Part shown: positions 13,178 through 26,400 of the stretch, piece after piece | How positions within the stretch are numbered: position 1 is the first letter of the stretch | Layout: the number at the start of each line of letters is the position of its first letter | Source: Rhynchosporium graminicola | Taxonomy: Eukaryota; Ascomycota; Leotiomycetes; Helotiales; Ploettnerulaceae | Direction of reading: 5' to 3' | DNA: 64,000 nucleotides | Assembly (NCBI GenBank): GCA_900074885.1 | Contig: FJUW01000050.1 | Location: forward strand, 124,001-188,000 | Notes under the pieces: generated by a model | The model's database searches: none | What the model was told of the DNA's origin: nothing | The model's input: the letters and a program-made list of their open reading frames with translations, nothing else | Program-made: the position numbers and the translations under genes

Positions 13178-14368
13178 ATGTCAGTCGCAGTCGGTCAGCC
13201 ACTCGAGAAGAAGCCTGTCAAGTTCAGCAATCTGCTGCTTGGGGCCGGACTTAACATGTGAGTTCATCACTATTGACAATACAAGCATCCAATAGCAGCA
13301 TTCTGATGCTATGGCAGGTTCGAGGTTACCACTTTGGGCCAGCCGTTGGAGGTCACGAAGACCACCATGGCTGCTAACAGAGGTGACACCTTTGCTACTG
13401 CTCTGACAAGGATTTGGGGCAGAGGTGGTGTTCTCGGCTGTAAGTAACTCGGCTCCTTCAATTCAAGCTCTTCGATCCGCAAATCAGACTACTGACCCTT
13501 TCCCCGTTGCGAACAGTCTACCAAGGTCTCATCCCATGGGCCTGGATCGAAGCTTCTACCAAAGGCGCCGTCCTCCTCTTCGTCGCCTCAGAAGGAGAAT
13601 ACTACGCGCGCACCTTCGGCGCTGGCGACTTCACTGCCGGTATCAGTGGTGGTATACTCGGAGGCGTCGCCCAGGCATACGCTACAATGGGCTTCTGCAC
13701 CTGCATGAAGACTGTCGAGATCACCAAGACGAAACTTGCTGCTGCGGGTGTAAAACCCCAAGGAACCTTCGCTACATTCATGGATATCTACCGTAAGGAG
13801 GGTATCAAGGGTATCAATAAGGGAGTCAATGCTGTTGCAATCCGCCAGATGACGAATTGGGGTTCGAGATTCGGTCTCTCGAGACTGGCGGAGCAGGGCA
13901 TTAGAAACGTGACGGGTAAGGCAGAAGGAGGAAAGCTCAGTGCTTGGGAGAAGATTCTCGCCTCTGGACTTGGTGGTGGACTTAGTGCTTGGAATCAACC
14001 TATTGAGGTCATTCGAGTCGAGATGCAAAGTAAGACTGTTGATCCTAACCGTCCTGCGAAGATGACGGTCGGAAATACGGCGAAGTACATTTATTCAAAT
14101 AATGGTTTGAAGGGTCTGTACCGTGGAGTTGTTCCACGGATTGGGTTAGGCGTTTGGCAGACTATTTGTATGGTTGCTATGGGTGATATGTAAGTACCCT
14201 TCTCTCGGCTCCGATTTCCGGATTCTCCCCCATTATTGTGAACAATTTCCCTGTGGTGTGGTAGCGGCGAGGGTCATGTCTCTATTGAAAACCATGCTAA
14301 TAAATTCAAACAGGGCCAAGCAATATGTTGAGAACCTTACCGGCGAGAAGGTCACGGCTAAACATTAG
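13178..14368 (+). CDS. yhm2: Mitochondrial citrate/2-oxoglutarate carrier, Yhm2 type
   Basis: Four exons: 13178-13257, 13318-13439, 13517-14189 and 14314-14368; 309 residues. This is the mitochondrial carrier family size of three roughly 100-residue repeats with six membrane segments. Carrier motifs PLEVTK (repeat 1) and PIEVIR (repeat 3) are visible; repeat 2 has the divergent VEITK form. The N-terminal region ([14 protein letters not shown]) and [20 protein letters not shown] are highly typical of Yhm2. Yeast Yhm2 exchanges citrate for 2-oxoglutarate across the inner membrane, feeding cytosolic citrate and NADPH. It was also described as a mitochondrial-DNA-associated protein. It sits 1.2 kb downstream of citrate synthase, same strand. 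Confidence 0.95.
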
Positions 14369-15041
14369 ATGGCGTTCGTTGGGATCAAAACGTGACTGTT
14401 TGTGGTCAAGCAGCTTTCCAGGTTTCAGTACACGGCATGAATACTTTTGGTAGACATGACTGGTACGTGTCATTGTGTTATTGCGATCAGATAGAGCTTA
14501 TTTTTGTGCTTTTGTTATCTTATAGAGCTCTGAAGGGATGCCATAACTTGCGGTTCGTAGCATCCAGCAGCAAATCAAAACCGATCTTTTTTGCAATCTT
14601 GAGGCTTATTGCTTGTTCAGTTCCTGCTTCGCTCAGTCAGCTCCTGTCTGTTTCCCCAAATCAATGATCTCTTCCTCATATAGTATGATATTAGAGTTTT
14701 TATGATTCTAGCTCTTGTATATGACTGTTATGAAAATGTACTCCTGAACCTCGCAGAGGTCTGTTAACATATTCCTCGGACAATCTTATACTGTTCGCAT
14801 CATGCCACAACACACCATATCAAGATCTCGCAAGAGATGCTAGTACTTAAGACAAGTGGAAGTAGGCACTGCAACAGAGCTAGACGCGGGCATCTAGAAT
14901 CCCTCCCTTCGCAGTCGAACAATTTCCGCTCAGAGCTACTTCCACTCGATCTCGATGTAGCAGAACGAGTCCTCGGGAGTAGAGGAAGAGTAGTTCCTTG
15001 TCCCATCTTGCCTGTTTCTTAAATGGCTTTATTCGCGAGAC
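14369..15041. other. Intergenic, nothing recognised
   Basis: This is the presumed 3' UTR of the Yhm2 gene plus the region before the small ORF at 15042. No motif or ORF of note was found. Confidence 0.5.
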
Positions 15042-15482
15042 ATGGATACCAAGGAGTATTGGAATGAGGACGAGGACCAGCTTGATATGCGACCTGAGAT
15101 TCAGATCCTGAAGGGAGATGGCAAGATGACTCTTGAGAGGTATCCAATATGGCTACTTACAGGCGGGCATGCTGCATTACAGGCTCACAGTCAGACACCA
15201 ATCCCAGAACCCACAGACTCCTACCTGTGCTACACTGGACTCAAATGGGATACGGATATCGAGAACGCTACAGTCAGAATGCCGAACGGAATAATCAAGA
15301 TTGTCCCAACCGGAGTGAGGTTAGAAGACGACGTACTAGCCTCCTTATATCTGGACATCCCTATGTCCTTGAAGGATCTAGCCAAGCTGTATCCCGCAGA
15401 CACAAACGAAAGCTGGATGCTGGAAGGTGGATTGAGGAGTATGGGAACAGGAATGAGGTTCCATCAAGGGGCTGGGTGTTGA
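15042..15482 (+). CDS. Hypothetical protein, 146 residues
   Basis: An intronless ORF starting at the first ATG after an in-frame stop. The protein is acidic at the N-terminus (YWNEDEDQLDMRPEIQ) and has mixed beta/helix character. I recognise no domain. Its composition looks protein-like rather than random. The TGA stop is followed directly by another open stretch in the same frame that encodes a hydrophobic segment. The gene may therefore once have been, or may still be, longer. Expression is unproven. Confidence 0.45.
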   Translation: MDTKEYWNEDEDQLDMRPEIQILKGDGKMTLERYPIWLLTGGHAALQAHSQTPIPEPTDSYLCYTGLKWDTDIENATVRMPNGIIKIVPTGVRLEDDVLASLYLDIPMSLKDLAKLYPADTNESWMLEGGLRSMGTGMRFHQGAGC

Positions 15483-15773
15483 GTCGTGTTGTGGATGGGA
15501 ACGATAGTGGTAGTGGCAGCAGTAATACAATTGGCAGCACAACTAGCTTTACTGCTTATATTGGTGTATCCCCGACCTTTTCTCCTCAATTCGGAAGTTT
15601 TATCTCACATAACTACATCCCATAATATTGGTAACAGGAAAGTGATCAGAGGTTATTCATCGCGTCTAATTATACAGACCCATATCCGCGCAATCGAGCT
15701 CGGGGCTTCGGGAAGAGAACATGGACAGGTGTGGTGTAGCCACCAAGTCTTTGCTGGTCTTTGTACTCGGTGA
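15483..15773 (+). other. In-frame continuation after the TGA, with a predicted membrane helix
   Basis: This has the same frame as the preceding ORF, separated only by TGA at 15480-15482. It encodes a strongly hydrophobic segment (IVVVAAVIQLAAQLALLLIL) flanked by polar sequence. It could be the lost C-terminal anchor of the upstream protein, or chance. Confidence 0.35.
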
Positions 15774-18700
15774 GAGAGGTATAGTTATATAAAGAGGAGG
15801 GCAGAGTTTCTTGGAGGGAGGGGAGATTGGGGTTTGAGAGGTGCTGGTGTGGTGTGATATAGTTACTTTACTTGATGATTTGCTTAGCCAATCAATACAT
15901 TGCCCTAAAGGAGACCTGATTTCGGGCCATCACATACTTTCGTGCTGGGATTCAGATACAGCCGGCCTTTATTTCCTCCATAAATTGAAAGTGGCAGATT
16001 TCCTATGAACAGTATTATATTTACAAGCCTGCGAAATCTCGAATCTCGGTTTCCATCAACTCTAAACGAGCTGGAGGTACGGTATGTAAGGTACATCGCA
16101 TTCAGCCATATACGTCCTTCTAAAAACAGTTTTGAAACACATCAAATGAGAACTTTGATACCCTGAATTATGACGCGGAAGACGGATCAGACCAGGGAAT
16201 GCTCAGATTCCCTTAGATCTTCTCGAGAGTGATAAGAGTGTAGCTGCAGTAGAGTTCTGCGACTTAATTCGCACCCGAGCCGGGCAGATATTTGGAAGAT
16301 GGGCGGGGAAGCAAGCGCAGAGAATCCTCGTTCTCTGGAGGAGTAAGTGATGATGCTTGAGTATATGACGCGCCACCTTCCAGGTTGTATCGACTTCCTC
16401 TTTTAGGACACAACTGAACTGATCGTTGCTCGAGCTTTGGAATGTGTTCGATGTTTAAAATCATGAAGTGGAAATAGAGCCATTATCCAGATATTTTCGT
16501 GACATTTACAGTAAGATAAATGACAGCACTTGATACCCTGACAGCAAAACATCCGCTCGCTTAGTTCTGCACGACAGAAGACCGATAGGCAAAATCACCT
16601 CGATAAATTACCCGTCAAGCTCGTTCGAGTGACTAGCTCAAGTTAATAAATTGATCGGTGTAGCTTTTATATAAGGACTCCTTGAAACCAGCCTCGTGTC
16701 TGCAACAAGTATTCCCATAGATCCTTGCGGATGTAGAATTTACCGAAGATGGTTGCATCTCTGTTCCTCTATTGCCTCGTTTATATCCACCAATATTTTT
16801 CTTCTCCTCTACGACCACGATTTATCCACACCTGAAAATAAAGTGGAAGTTGTAGCTATTTCAGTAATTGCGAAGAGGGGAAATTGATAATGATGCTTTT
16901 GATGATGAACCTAAAATCACGGGATCGATTTGAAAACATTACAGACAAGAAAATACGAAGCTATATGTTATGGCTGTGAAGTTTAGTTACAGAACTGGTC
17001 ATTTATGAAGTGTTACGTCTTTGACTAGCATAAAGCATCTGAGTGATCAATAGCCAGAACAAGTTGTGGCTGTAAAAGCCTGCGCAAGTTAAGGATGACT
17101 AATACAGGTTCTGATGCTGGGTATTTGCCTGGACTGGAATATGACTGTGAGGTAAGTACTATAACCCGGCTGGTAGGAATTGAATTGGAATTTATATCCT
17201 AGCCCCATTTGAGAGCTACTTATGATTCAGAAAAGATGTTCTGTAAATTTATAGGCAACTGCAGAAAGTCAATTACTAGTACAGAAGGGGAAGCACAGGG
17301 TGAAATTACACTGAGCGTAAATACACAGCAATAATCTATATCGAGCTGCAGAAATAGGTCAGCAGAGGAACTTCTCCGCTGCTGCATTTTATTTGAAACA
17401 GTTTCCACGAAGAGGAAATATACCACGAGAAATCTCGCTTGATGGTAGAGACGTATGAATGACAACAGCCGATAATTCGACAACACAGCATTTCATCGCC
17501 TATTTGTGTAACGGGGGAGAGGGGATCCAGGAAAATAAGAATTAACAGTACCTAATCTGAGGTACATGAGTAGTCTCCCTGAGAATACTTGATTCCATGC
17601 AACCTATCGATGGGTATTCTCTTGACTGTTATCTCCGCAGGAGTATGTTAGCTGAAATTAGACTGTCCTGAGACAAGCCCTTCTCTTATAGTCGGAGCTC
17701 TTCTTCCTTGATAGTGATTAAAGTTTCTTGACCTCTCAACTACTTCCGAACCTTTACAGTACTCCGGAGTCATGCATATTAACGTTATGAATGTAGGTTT
17801 CAATCCTGTCCTTTTTTGTGCTGGAAAGAATGAGAAGCAGTCAAAACTTCATTGAACGTATCTCGCGAACTTCTTAGATATTGTCTTGTATAATCAAGCT
17901 CAGAGAGAAACGCAAGTCGGTAAGGAGAAGTCAAACTGCGAACGATGATCCACTGGTGGGAGATGAAGTTCTCGCTGGACAATCTCAAGATGAGACCGCT
18001 GGATACTCCTGCATTAGTGCTATATCCTAGGTCGAGTTGGATCATCAGGTCTAACGATCTCTTCTATCACAGTCTTCTCTATAAAAGGAATCAAGTTCGA
18101 AAACTATCCTTTTTTTTTTAGGAAACTACTCGCTACCTCAATGACAGCCAAACAAGAAAATGACAAGAAGACGAGCAGCGAGTTGATCTTCCATATGACA
18201 GAAGTTTAGATATACAAGACTGCGCTGAACGAGGAAAATTAGCAAGAACGAAGAAAATTTGGGAATCAACTGAAATCAACGAAGTGCGAGGGAAATGGCC
18301 GGGCCATCATAGGTCTCCTCCATACTTGAGCGTATTTGATACAGGGCCAGATTTGGATTGAGAGGGAGGACTTAGATAGACTAGTATCGAGCGTGAGCTG
18401 TTCGGGTCATACATCGTTGGAAGCTTGATGGCTAGTTTGCTGGAAATTCTGTTGTACAGTGAATGGACTATGTGTGATTGGTCTAATTGCTCATAATTGC
18501 TTGCCTGAACAGGACAAAATCGGTAATAAATGTAAGATTTACTTCTTGCTTCTTGATGGAGAGGTCGAGAGCTATAGTATGATAACACTTTCATAAATTT
18601 CTGACAGATCGCAAAGCGAGAAATCGCATACTATCCATGAATACTCATCATGTCTATCACTAGTTCTCGTCTTTGCGTCAGCGCTCTTAGTCGTTTTGCC

Positions 18701-19393
18701 ACCTCACCTGTGAGAGTGCTTGCACTCCCCTCTGTTCCATCTGTCGCGTCCTTTTTGTATTTTTTCTGTTTTCTAGCCATTAGAACTCTTTGTCAGGTCG
18801 ACTCTACTGTGCCTAACACTTCACGAAAGTCCTCCACTAATGAACCACCTAGGTCAGTGCATAACTCCCGTGCCATTGATTCTCCTCGGTAAATCTTTAA
18901 AGAGCAGACTATCATAATCTCGTTCTATTTGTTGTGATATATAAGAGAACTGTTCGCAGAGTAGAACAAGCAGGAATCCTCCTTCTCGCTGACCTGGGAG
19001 GTGTTACTGCAGCATGAAGTCGGATTGCTGTATAATCTGCTTTTGAGCGAGCCGGTTAAATTTCACGGTATGGCTTAACTCAAGGGGCAATTGCAGTCTG
19101 ATATGGTAAAGCATCTGGGCAGCCACGGTGAATCGAACTGTGCATGTATGAGCACCTCGTTTTACAGCATCGTAGAATAAAGGAATTGCGAAATACTAAG
19201 TTTTTCACTCTATCACTTAGAAAGCTACATATGTAACGTGAGGTTGTATAAAGAAATACAAATTCATGGGTACTCCATCAACGCTATGCTATCCACTTCA
19301 CTTCGAGGGCCTCCCAACGCCTTCGATGTGTCCTGGAGCAACCCTCCAAAAGTGCAGAATTCCCGATACTCCAAGCGACATCCAAAGTCTTAT
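15774..19393. other. 3.6 kb gene-free region
   Basis: Only short ORFs below about 100 codons, without family resemblance. I see no clear terminal repeats and no RNA gene. The right end covers the 3' UTR of the dioxygenase gene. Confidence 0.5.
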
Positions 19394-20723
<1,330 letters not shown>

Positions 20724-21522
20724 GGTATATGAGAGTGATAATTGAACAAACAGTATATTTCAGCCGCCAAAATATGATACTGGCAATACGGGCTCTCGAC
20801 TTGAATCAATATCTTACTTTCTACCCAATTCGGGGAAAAGAGCAAAAGATATATAACAAAGGATCGAGACCGAGACTTACCTACCTAAGTATCGGGTCCC
20901 AAGAACTTCTTACCTCGGATTGCCGCTGCCCAACAAGGAAGCTGCGATTAAATCAATCAACTCAAACTGTCGAAAAGCCTAATAATCATACCCAAACGCT
21001 CCATGATAATGCCAAACATCGCATGTCATTGGCCTGTTTTGGGATGTCAAGGCTGCGCGGAATTGTGAAGCACAAGTTCGGGCTCGGCTGGTGTCGGCTT
21101 GATGCGGCAGTCATGCTTAGACCGCAGTGGAGCAAGTGGCTAGCTGGGTGAGAATCAGTTACACCAACCGAGTAGGTAGTCTCGACTTCCCCGGACTTTC
21201 GACCTTCACATTTCAGGAACTTGAAGAACGTGACTTGACTTAAGGACTATTCTATCATTGAGGAACAGGAGTTCGATTGCTTCCCTATCTCTGTCTCGAA
21301 CTTTCATATCTTTTCACTCTCAATATTATTCTCGCTTAATCATCCGCCTGAGTGGCTCCTGCGGTAAATAGTAGATTAGTTATCTAGGTTACTTGCACGA
21401 AATAGTTGGAGGACTTCGACCTGAGGGAACCCAACAATTTCTGATGCTCCAACTGCTCGCCTATTATTGAAGCGTGGGGCAAAACTATCTAAGTTTTTGG
21501 TTCAACCTATCCTTTGTTCATT
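20724..21522. promoter_or_regulatory. Shared upstream region of the HPPD and TTC36-like genes
   Basis: This 799-bp spacer separates two divergent start codons, so both promoters must lie here. No confident transcription-factor site was identified by eye. Confidence 0.6.
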
Positions 21523-22335
21523 ATGACAACAATGGCATCACATCTCACACAACATGACCTCTCGATCCTTGAGAAAATCAAAGATCCTGAGTCCGGACCA
21601 TCAGCACCCCTTCTTGTTGACTCTACACTTCCTCGTGACCCTAACATCACGGATCAAGAAACATACAATGCCATCAGTTTAATCGAACGATCCATCATCT
21701 CATCCATTCAAAATATTGAGCTCCAGATAGCAGGCCTGAAACCACAGATATCTAAAGCATCACCATTACCACAGTACCTGGAATGCGTTGAAAGATTGGA
21801 CGAGCTGATAAAGGAACATCCCAATTATGCCAGCGCGAGGAATAACAGAGCGCAGGCTTTGAGGAGGATATATGGAGATGGTTTACTCGTGACCAACCCC
21901 ATTTCACCAACCTTACCAGAAAACGTACTTGATCATTCACCCACCGAAGACACGCTCATTTCAGCCTCCATCACAATCCTTGCCGATCTTAGCACCGCCA
22001 TCTCGCTACTCACACCTTCGACGCCATTTTCTGCGATTTCTCCTCAGACAGGCAAGACACTTTCTCAAGCCTACACACAGCGCGGAGCACTATATCATTT
22101 CACTGCTAAAGCACTTGCTGTGAAAGGGGCTGACCTGAGGATCTCAGGAAGCATGAAGGAGGCCGGATGGAAGACGGTAGATTTCGAGGAGAATGCGTCG
22201 AGGGAGTTCATGGTGGGAGGTAGATTTGGGAACGAGATTGCGAAGGCCTTGGCTGTGGCTGCCAATCCGACCGCAAAGCTGTGCGGCGAAATGGTGAAAG
22301 AGGCTATGAGGAAGGAGTACTTCGGAGGACCGTGA
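21523..22335 (+). CDS. TTC36-like tetratricopeptide repeat protein
   Basis: A single exon of 270 residues. The start is the ATG at 21523; an in-frame TTG lies 9 nt upstream but has no support. The N-terminal LSILEKIKDPESGPSAPL matches the TTC36 opening. The TPR core contains ASARNNRAQALRR, followed by a second TPR helix pair (LSQAYTQRGALYHF). The C-terminal NPTAKLCGEMVKEAM parallels the NPYAALCNRML block of animal TTC36. The fungal protein is longer than the roughly 190-residue animal form because of inserts between repeats. TTC36 acts as an HSP70-associated TPR protein and, in mammals, has been linked to stability of HPD, the enzyme encoded by the divergent neighbour. Confidence 0.85.
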   Translation: MTTMASHLTQHDLSILEKIKDPESGPSAPLLVDSTLPRDPNITDQETYNAISLIERSIISSIQNIELQIAGLKPQISKASPLPQYLECVERLDELIKEHPNYASARNNRAQALRRIYGDGLLVTNPISPTLPENVLDHSPTEDTLISASITILADLSTAISLLTPSTPFSAISPQTGKTLSQAYTQRGALYHFTAKALAVKGADLRISGSMKEAGWKTVDFEENASREFMVGGRFGNEIAKALAVAANPTAKLCGEMVKEAMRKEYFGGP

Positions 22336-23461
22336 TGGATTCTTAAGCATGAGAGATCTGTTTAGTGTTTTGAATTCGGCATTTGAGAATCAAATTTGAG
22401 AGCTACTGCTAGGGTAGCTTTTCGGCTGCCACCAGAATGAATGGCATACAAGAGATGCTGAGGAGTCTTTGTAGCCAGAAGCGATTAGGAGCTTCTAAGT
22501 TTAACGGCATTGTCGCATTGGGACCGGGCTGCTGCGATACCTTGGCGAAGGCAGATCAAATGAGGAAGAGAGGTAATAATTTCAATATGTCAGAAATAGC
22601 ATAGTATTATTGCCGAGGATATACTACATAAAGTGAGGGTCCTATTAAGTCTTGCGCTTATATACGCTGTCCTCGAAATTCAAAGAGATGGCGCGGACAT
22701 TCTTTCGTTTTCAATTCTACAACCATAAGCATTGCAATGTTGGGAAATTCTGGGACCTCACCGTGCTGCAGGTTAGACAGATAACATGGCAAATTACGAA
22801 TCAGATTCCTCACATAATTTCCAAATTCTTAGTGAACCATACGATCCTGTTAATTGAACCAGTAGTCCCAATAGTCTATGGCGGTCATGCTGGACAATAC
22901 CCAGAGCCACTGTGTATGTACTTCGTATTAGGGAGAACTTTACATATTGAGAGAACAATGATAATATTGTATTTCGGGCCAGTTAAATACTCTTGTACCA
23001 GCCCCTAAGGGCTTGATCTCCTCCATGCTAACTTACTGACTTCATCAAAGGGAAAGGATAGAGCATCCACATGTAAAGAGGGATCTAATACTCATTGAGT
23101 CTTGATTCAGGCTTTGGTGGGCATTTTCTCCAATAATTACCCCTCGCCTCATCATCCTCTCAAAAAGCGGAAACGTCCCAGTATATCAGTATTATTCACA
23201 TTGATGGATAAGATGACAATCTAAGGTTTGAATCATCTGGTAAAGGCATATTGTCGATACCTAATACTACTAAGAGATAACAATATATTATACTACTTTT
23301 GCACGAAGCGAGACTTCTATTGCATACACTGATGGAAAATCTTCAACAAACAAACAAAAGAAAGAAATCATCGCAACGAGGAAATTCGGTAGGTGCGGTA
23401 GCGCCAGCACTCCGTCAACAGCATAGGTCCAAATTCAAACCAAAATCTTACAAGGCCCATC
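22336..23461. other. Convergent intergenic region, nothing recognised
   Basis: This lies between the 3' ends of the TTC36-like gene and the STAND gene. It is AT-rich with short ORFs only. Confidence 0.55.
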
Positions 23462-26400
23462 CTAATTGGCCGCCACCTCACTTCTAGAGCTATAGCTTCT
23501 TGTCAGTCTCCCACTATGGAAGCTCGATTTTCCTGGACGCCCCAGGCTTCTCTTCAGATGGTTGACATGCTTCCTCTTCTCTTCACTCTCAACCCAATCA
23601 AAGGTATTCGGTTTAGTCCAGATACCTAGGTTGTCGGCACCCTTGGCACTCCATTTCTCGATAGGTTGGATACGTGCATTCTTCCAATTTTCCTCAGAGC
23701 CAAAGACGTGAGCGAGCTGCTGATAGAGATCGAGGTAGATCTGAGGCTGCTTATCCCATTTCCCGAGACGCTGGTACGTGCGTTTGAGGAGGTCTAGGTG
23801 ACGCACGGCGATGGCTGCTGCTTGAGCCTGATCGATCTCTTCGCCCTTGTAAGAGGCAGCGTCACGGAGGATGTTTTCGTGTACCTGCATCGCTTTAGAG
23901 TGTTGGTTGGAAGAGGTGAAGAGTTCGGCGAGGAGGATGTGCATGTCCAGGGTTGTGGCGTCGAGGGCACCCCAGACACGTTGGACGTTGTAGCACATGT
24001 CTTCACTCAGGTGGATCGCGGAAGCGTGCTGACCGCGTGTGAACTTCACTTCGACGAGCCGGCGGCCCAGGGAGACGACTGTAGCTGCTGGCCAGGAGGT
24101 GCGGGTGGTACGAGATTCCCAGAGGAGGTTAAGCATATACTATTATGGATTAGCATTTGATTCATGCCGAGAAAGAAGGGGAGGAGGATCGTCGAAGTGA
24201 AGCAGCATGAAAGAAAAACATACCTCGAGGTCATCTAGGTTTCCCAGTTCGCCTAGAAGTCCCGTAAGAGCGCCGAGATCCTTGAGCGGAATTTCAATAA
24301 GTACGATACGTTCTGCTCGGCTTTCCTTGACAAGTTGCTTGGTAATGCTTCCTGACAACTCGGTCATAGCTGATCTCACTTTGCCGTCAACAACCTTTGT
24401 CTTGTTGTATCTACCCACCAATAGCGCAAGTTTCAGTCCAACGGTGAGTTTCTCCATGCTGTCATATCCACCAACGAATTGTTGAAAGCGATCAGTTAAG
24501 AACGCCATATCGTGAGCCTCGATATGTTTGCCTTTCTCAGAATGGATGGCCGTTGCTTTTATTCCAGCATTGAGTATCTTGACATCCATGTCTTGACGGT
24601 GGAGATCGAGAAGAACTATCTCGAAGAACTCACGGAGGACAGAGACATTGACGAATTTGGTTGCAGACAAGTTCGTCCTGAAATAATCCAGGAAATCTTC
24701 CTCAAATCGGGCATGACTCGTCTCATCATAAATGTCACGCATAAATTGTAGCAATCGTGCACCGTATCCCAGAGTCTCGAGGAAAGCAGCCTTCTGTGAA
24801 ACAAGGCGGCGATATGATTCGTAAAGGAACATTTCGTTGATCAAGTCTGCCATTGTGGCTGTGTACATATGCTTCTTGTCTCGGAGGGTGCACTGGAATG
24901 TCACGACAAAAACCCAGGTGCGTGGCTCTGGGGTCTTGCCAGCGGTGAAGTCCAGATCTTTACTTTCAGGGGAATTGCCGAAGATGATCTGGCCGCGAAG
25001 TTGTTGGAGTAATCGATTTCCTTCTATCTTCAAGCCTGCTTCGATATAGATGCCTGCCAATCGCACCCCGGAGTCCCAAAGTTTTTGCGAATCTCTCTCA
25101 TTCTTGAGAATATTGAGAATCGAAGCTCGAAGAGTGCAGATTGCTTTGCCCTTTGCGTCTGGACTATCTTGCTTCGCATGAGCAACAACGAGTAAGCTCA
25201 ACCACTTCAGAGCGTCCCCATGCGAATGACCTTTCTCAGCATAAGTTTGCCATTGCGCTTCATAAAGAGGAATGGCTTTCGATGAAGTAGCAAGATCTGA
25301 GGTGGAGTACAAATAAGGCAGCCGTTTGCGACTGTAGTTGACGGAGTCAAGGGTAGACCTTGACAACTGGCCCTTGGGGATCTCGCGAGATTGCTTGTCA
25401 GCCTCTTCATACATCAAAATGGCCTCTAATCGATGCTCAACTCTTTCTTCACTGATTTGAGCCAATTCAATGGTTGCCTTAACTGTGGACTCGTGTTTGA
25501 CGCCATAAAATCCCACAAGTGCTTCCCTAGATTCGATAGCGAGTTTGCGTACAATTTCGTACTCAACCTTGGGATCTCGCTTCAAATTTCTGACATATTT
25601 CTCATACAGATCGGCGGCCCAATCTGGTTGCAGATCATAGTCCTTGCCATACCTAAGAAACATTTGCCAGATTGAGGAATAGACCTTGCGCGCTTCTGTA
25701 TGTCGGTGTTGTTGTTCATAGATAACGATGACAGCGTGAGCAGCGCGAGCCGCATCCCGATGACAGACATCTGATCCAAGGTTTGTGTAGATAGTGCTGT
25801 ATGCGAATTCAGCACTTTTGGTGTCATTAATGCGCATGCCAGAATCTCCGATGCTATAAAGAGTCTTGATTGTCAAGGCATCGACCTTGCCCTTTCTCTT
25901 TTCAACCTCAGCATACAAATCTTTGTAGACCACAATTGTCGTCTCCCACATCCCCCTACTCTCGTAGAATCCGACCAGTTCCTTGGAAGTGGATATTAAA
26001 AGATCATCCGAAGTCTCTTGTGTGGATAGAACACCATAGAAGAGTTTCCTGACAGTTTCCTCCGCTTTTAAGATCTGGTTTGTTTTCAGATATGATGCGT
26101 ACAAATAACGGATGACGGTTACTGTTTCTTCGAGGTAGCTGGCGGGAATAGGTGTTCTAATTTCGGAGCTGGTCCAACTACAAAAGTCAGCACTCTGTCG
26201 AAGCCATACTAAAGCAGCTACGTGCTGGAGCTAGGAGCCAGATCAGGTTTAGCTTACCCAGTCCATAATCGAGTGATGGTAATGTTGCTAACACTGATCA
26301 CCTGGTCCCAACGATGTTCGTGGTAGTAAGTCTCAACCAGACGGGTTGATCTTTGAACCATGAGAGTATCAACTCTTGTGGTGGTTTTTTGTGTCATGAA

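Noticed and set aside
19120..19160. A TpsiC-loop-like GTTCGATTC on the minus strand
   Set aside because: The flanking bases do not pair into a T-arm and no acceptor or anticodon stem could be drawn, so no tRNA was called.
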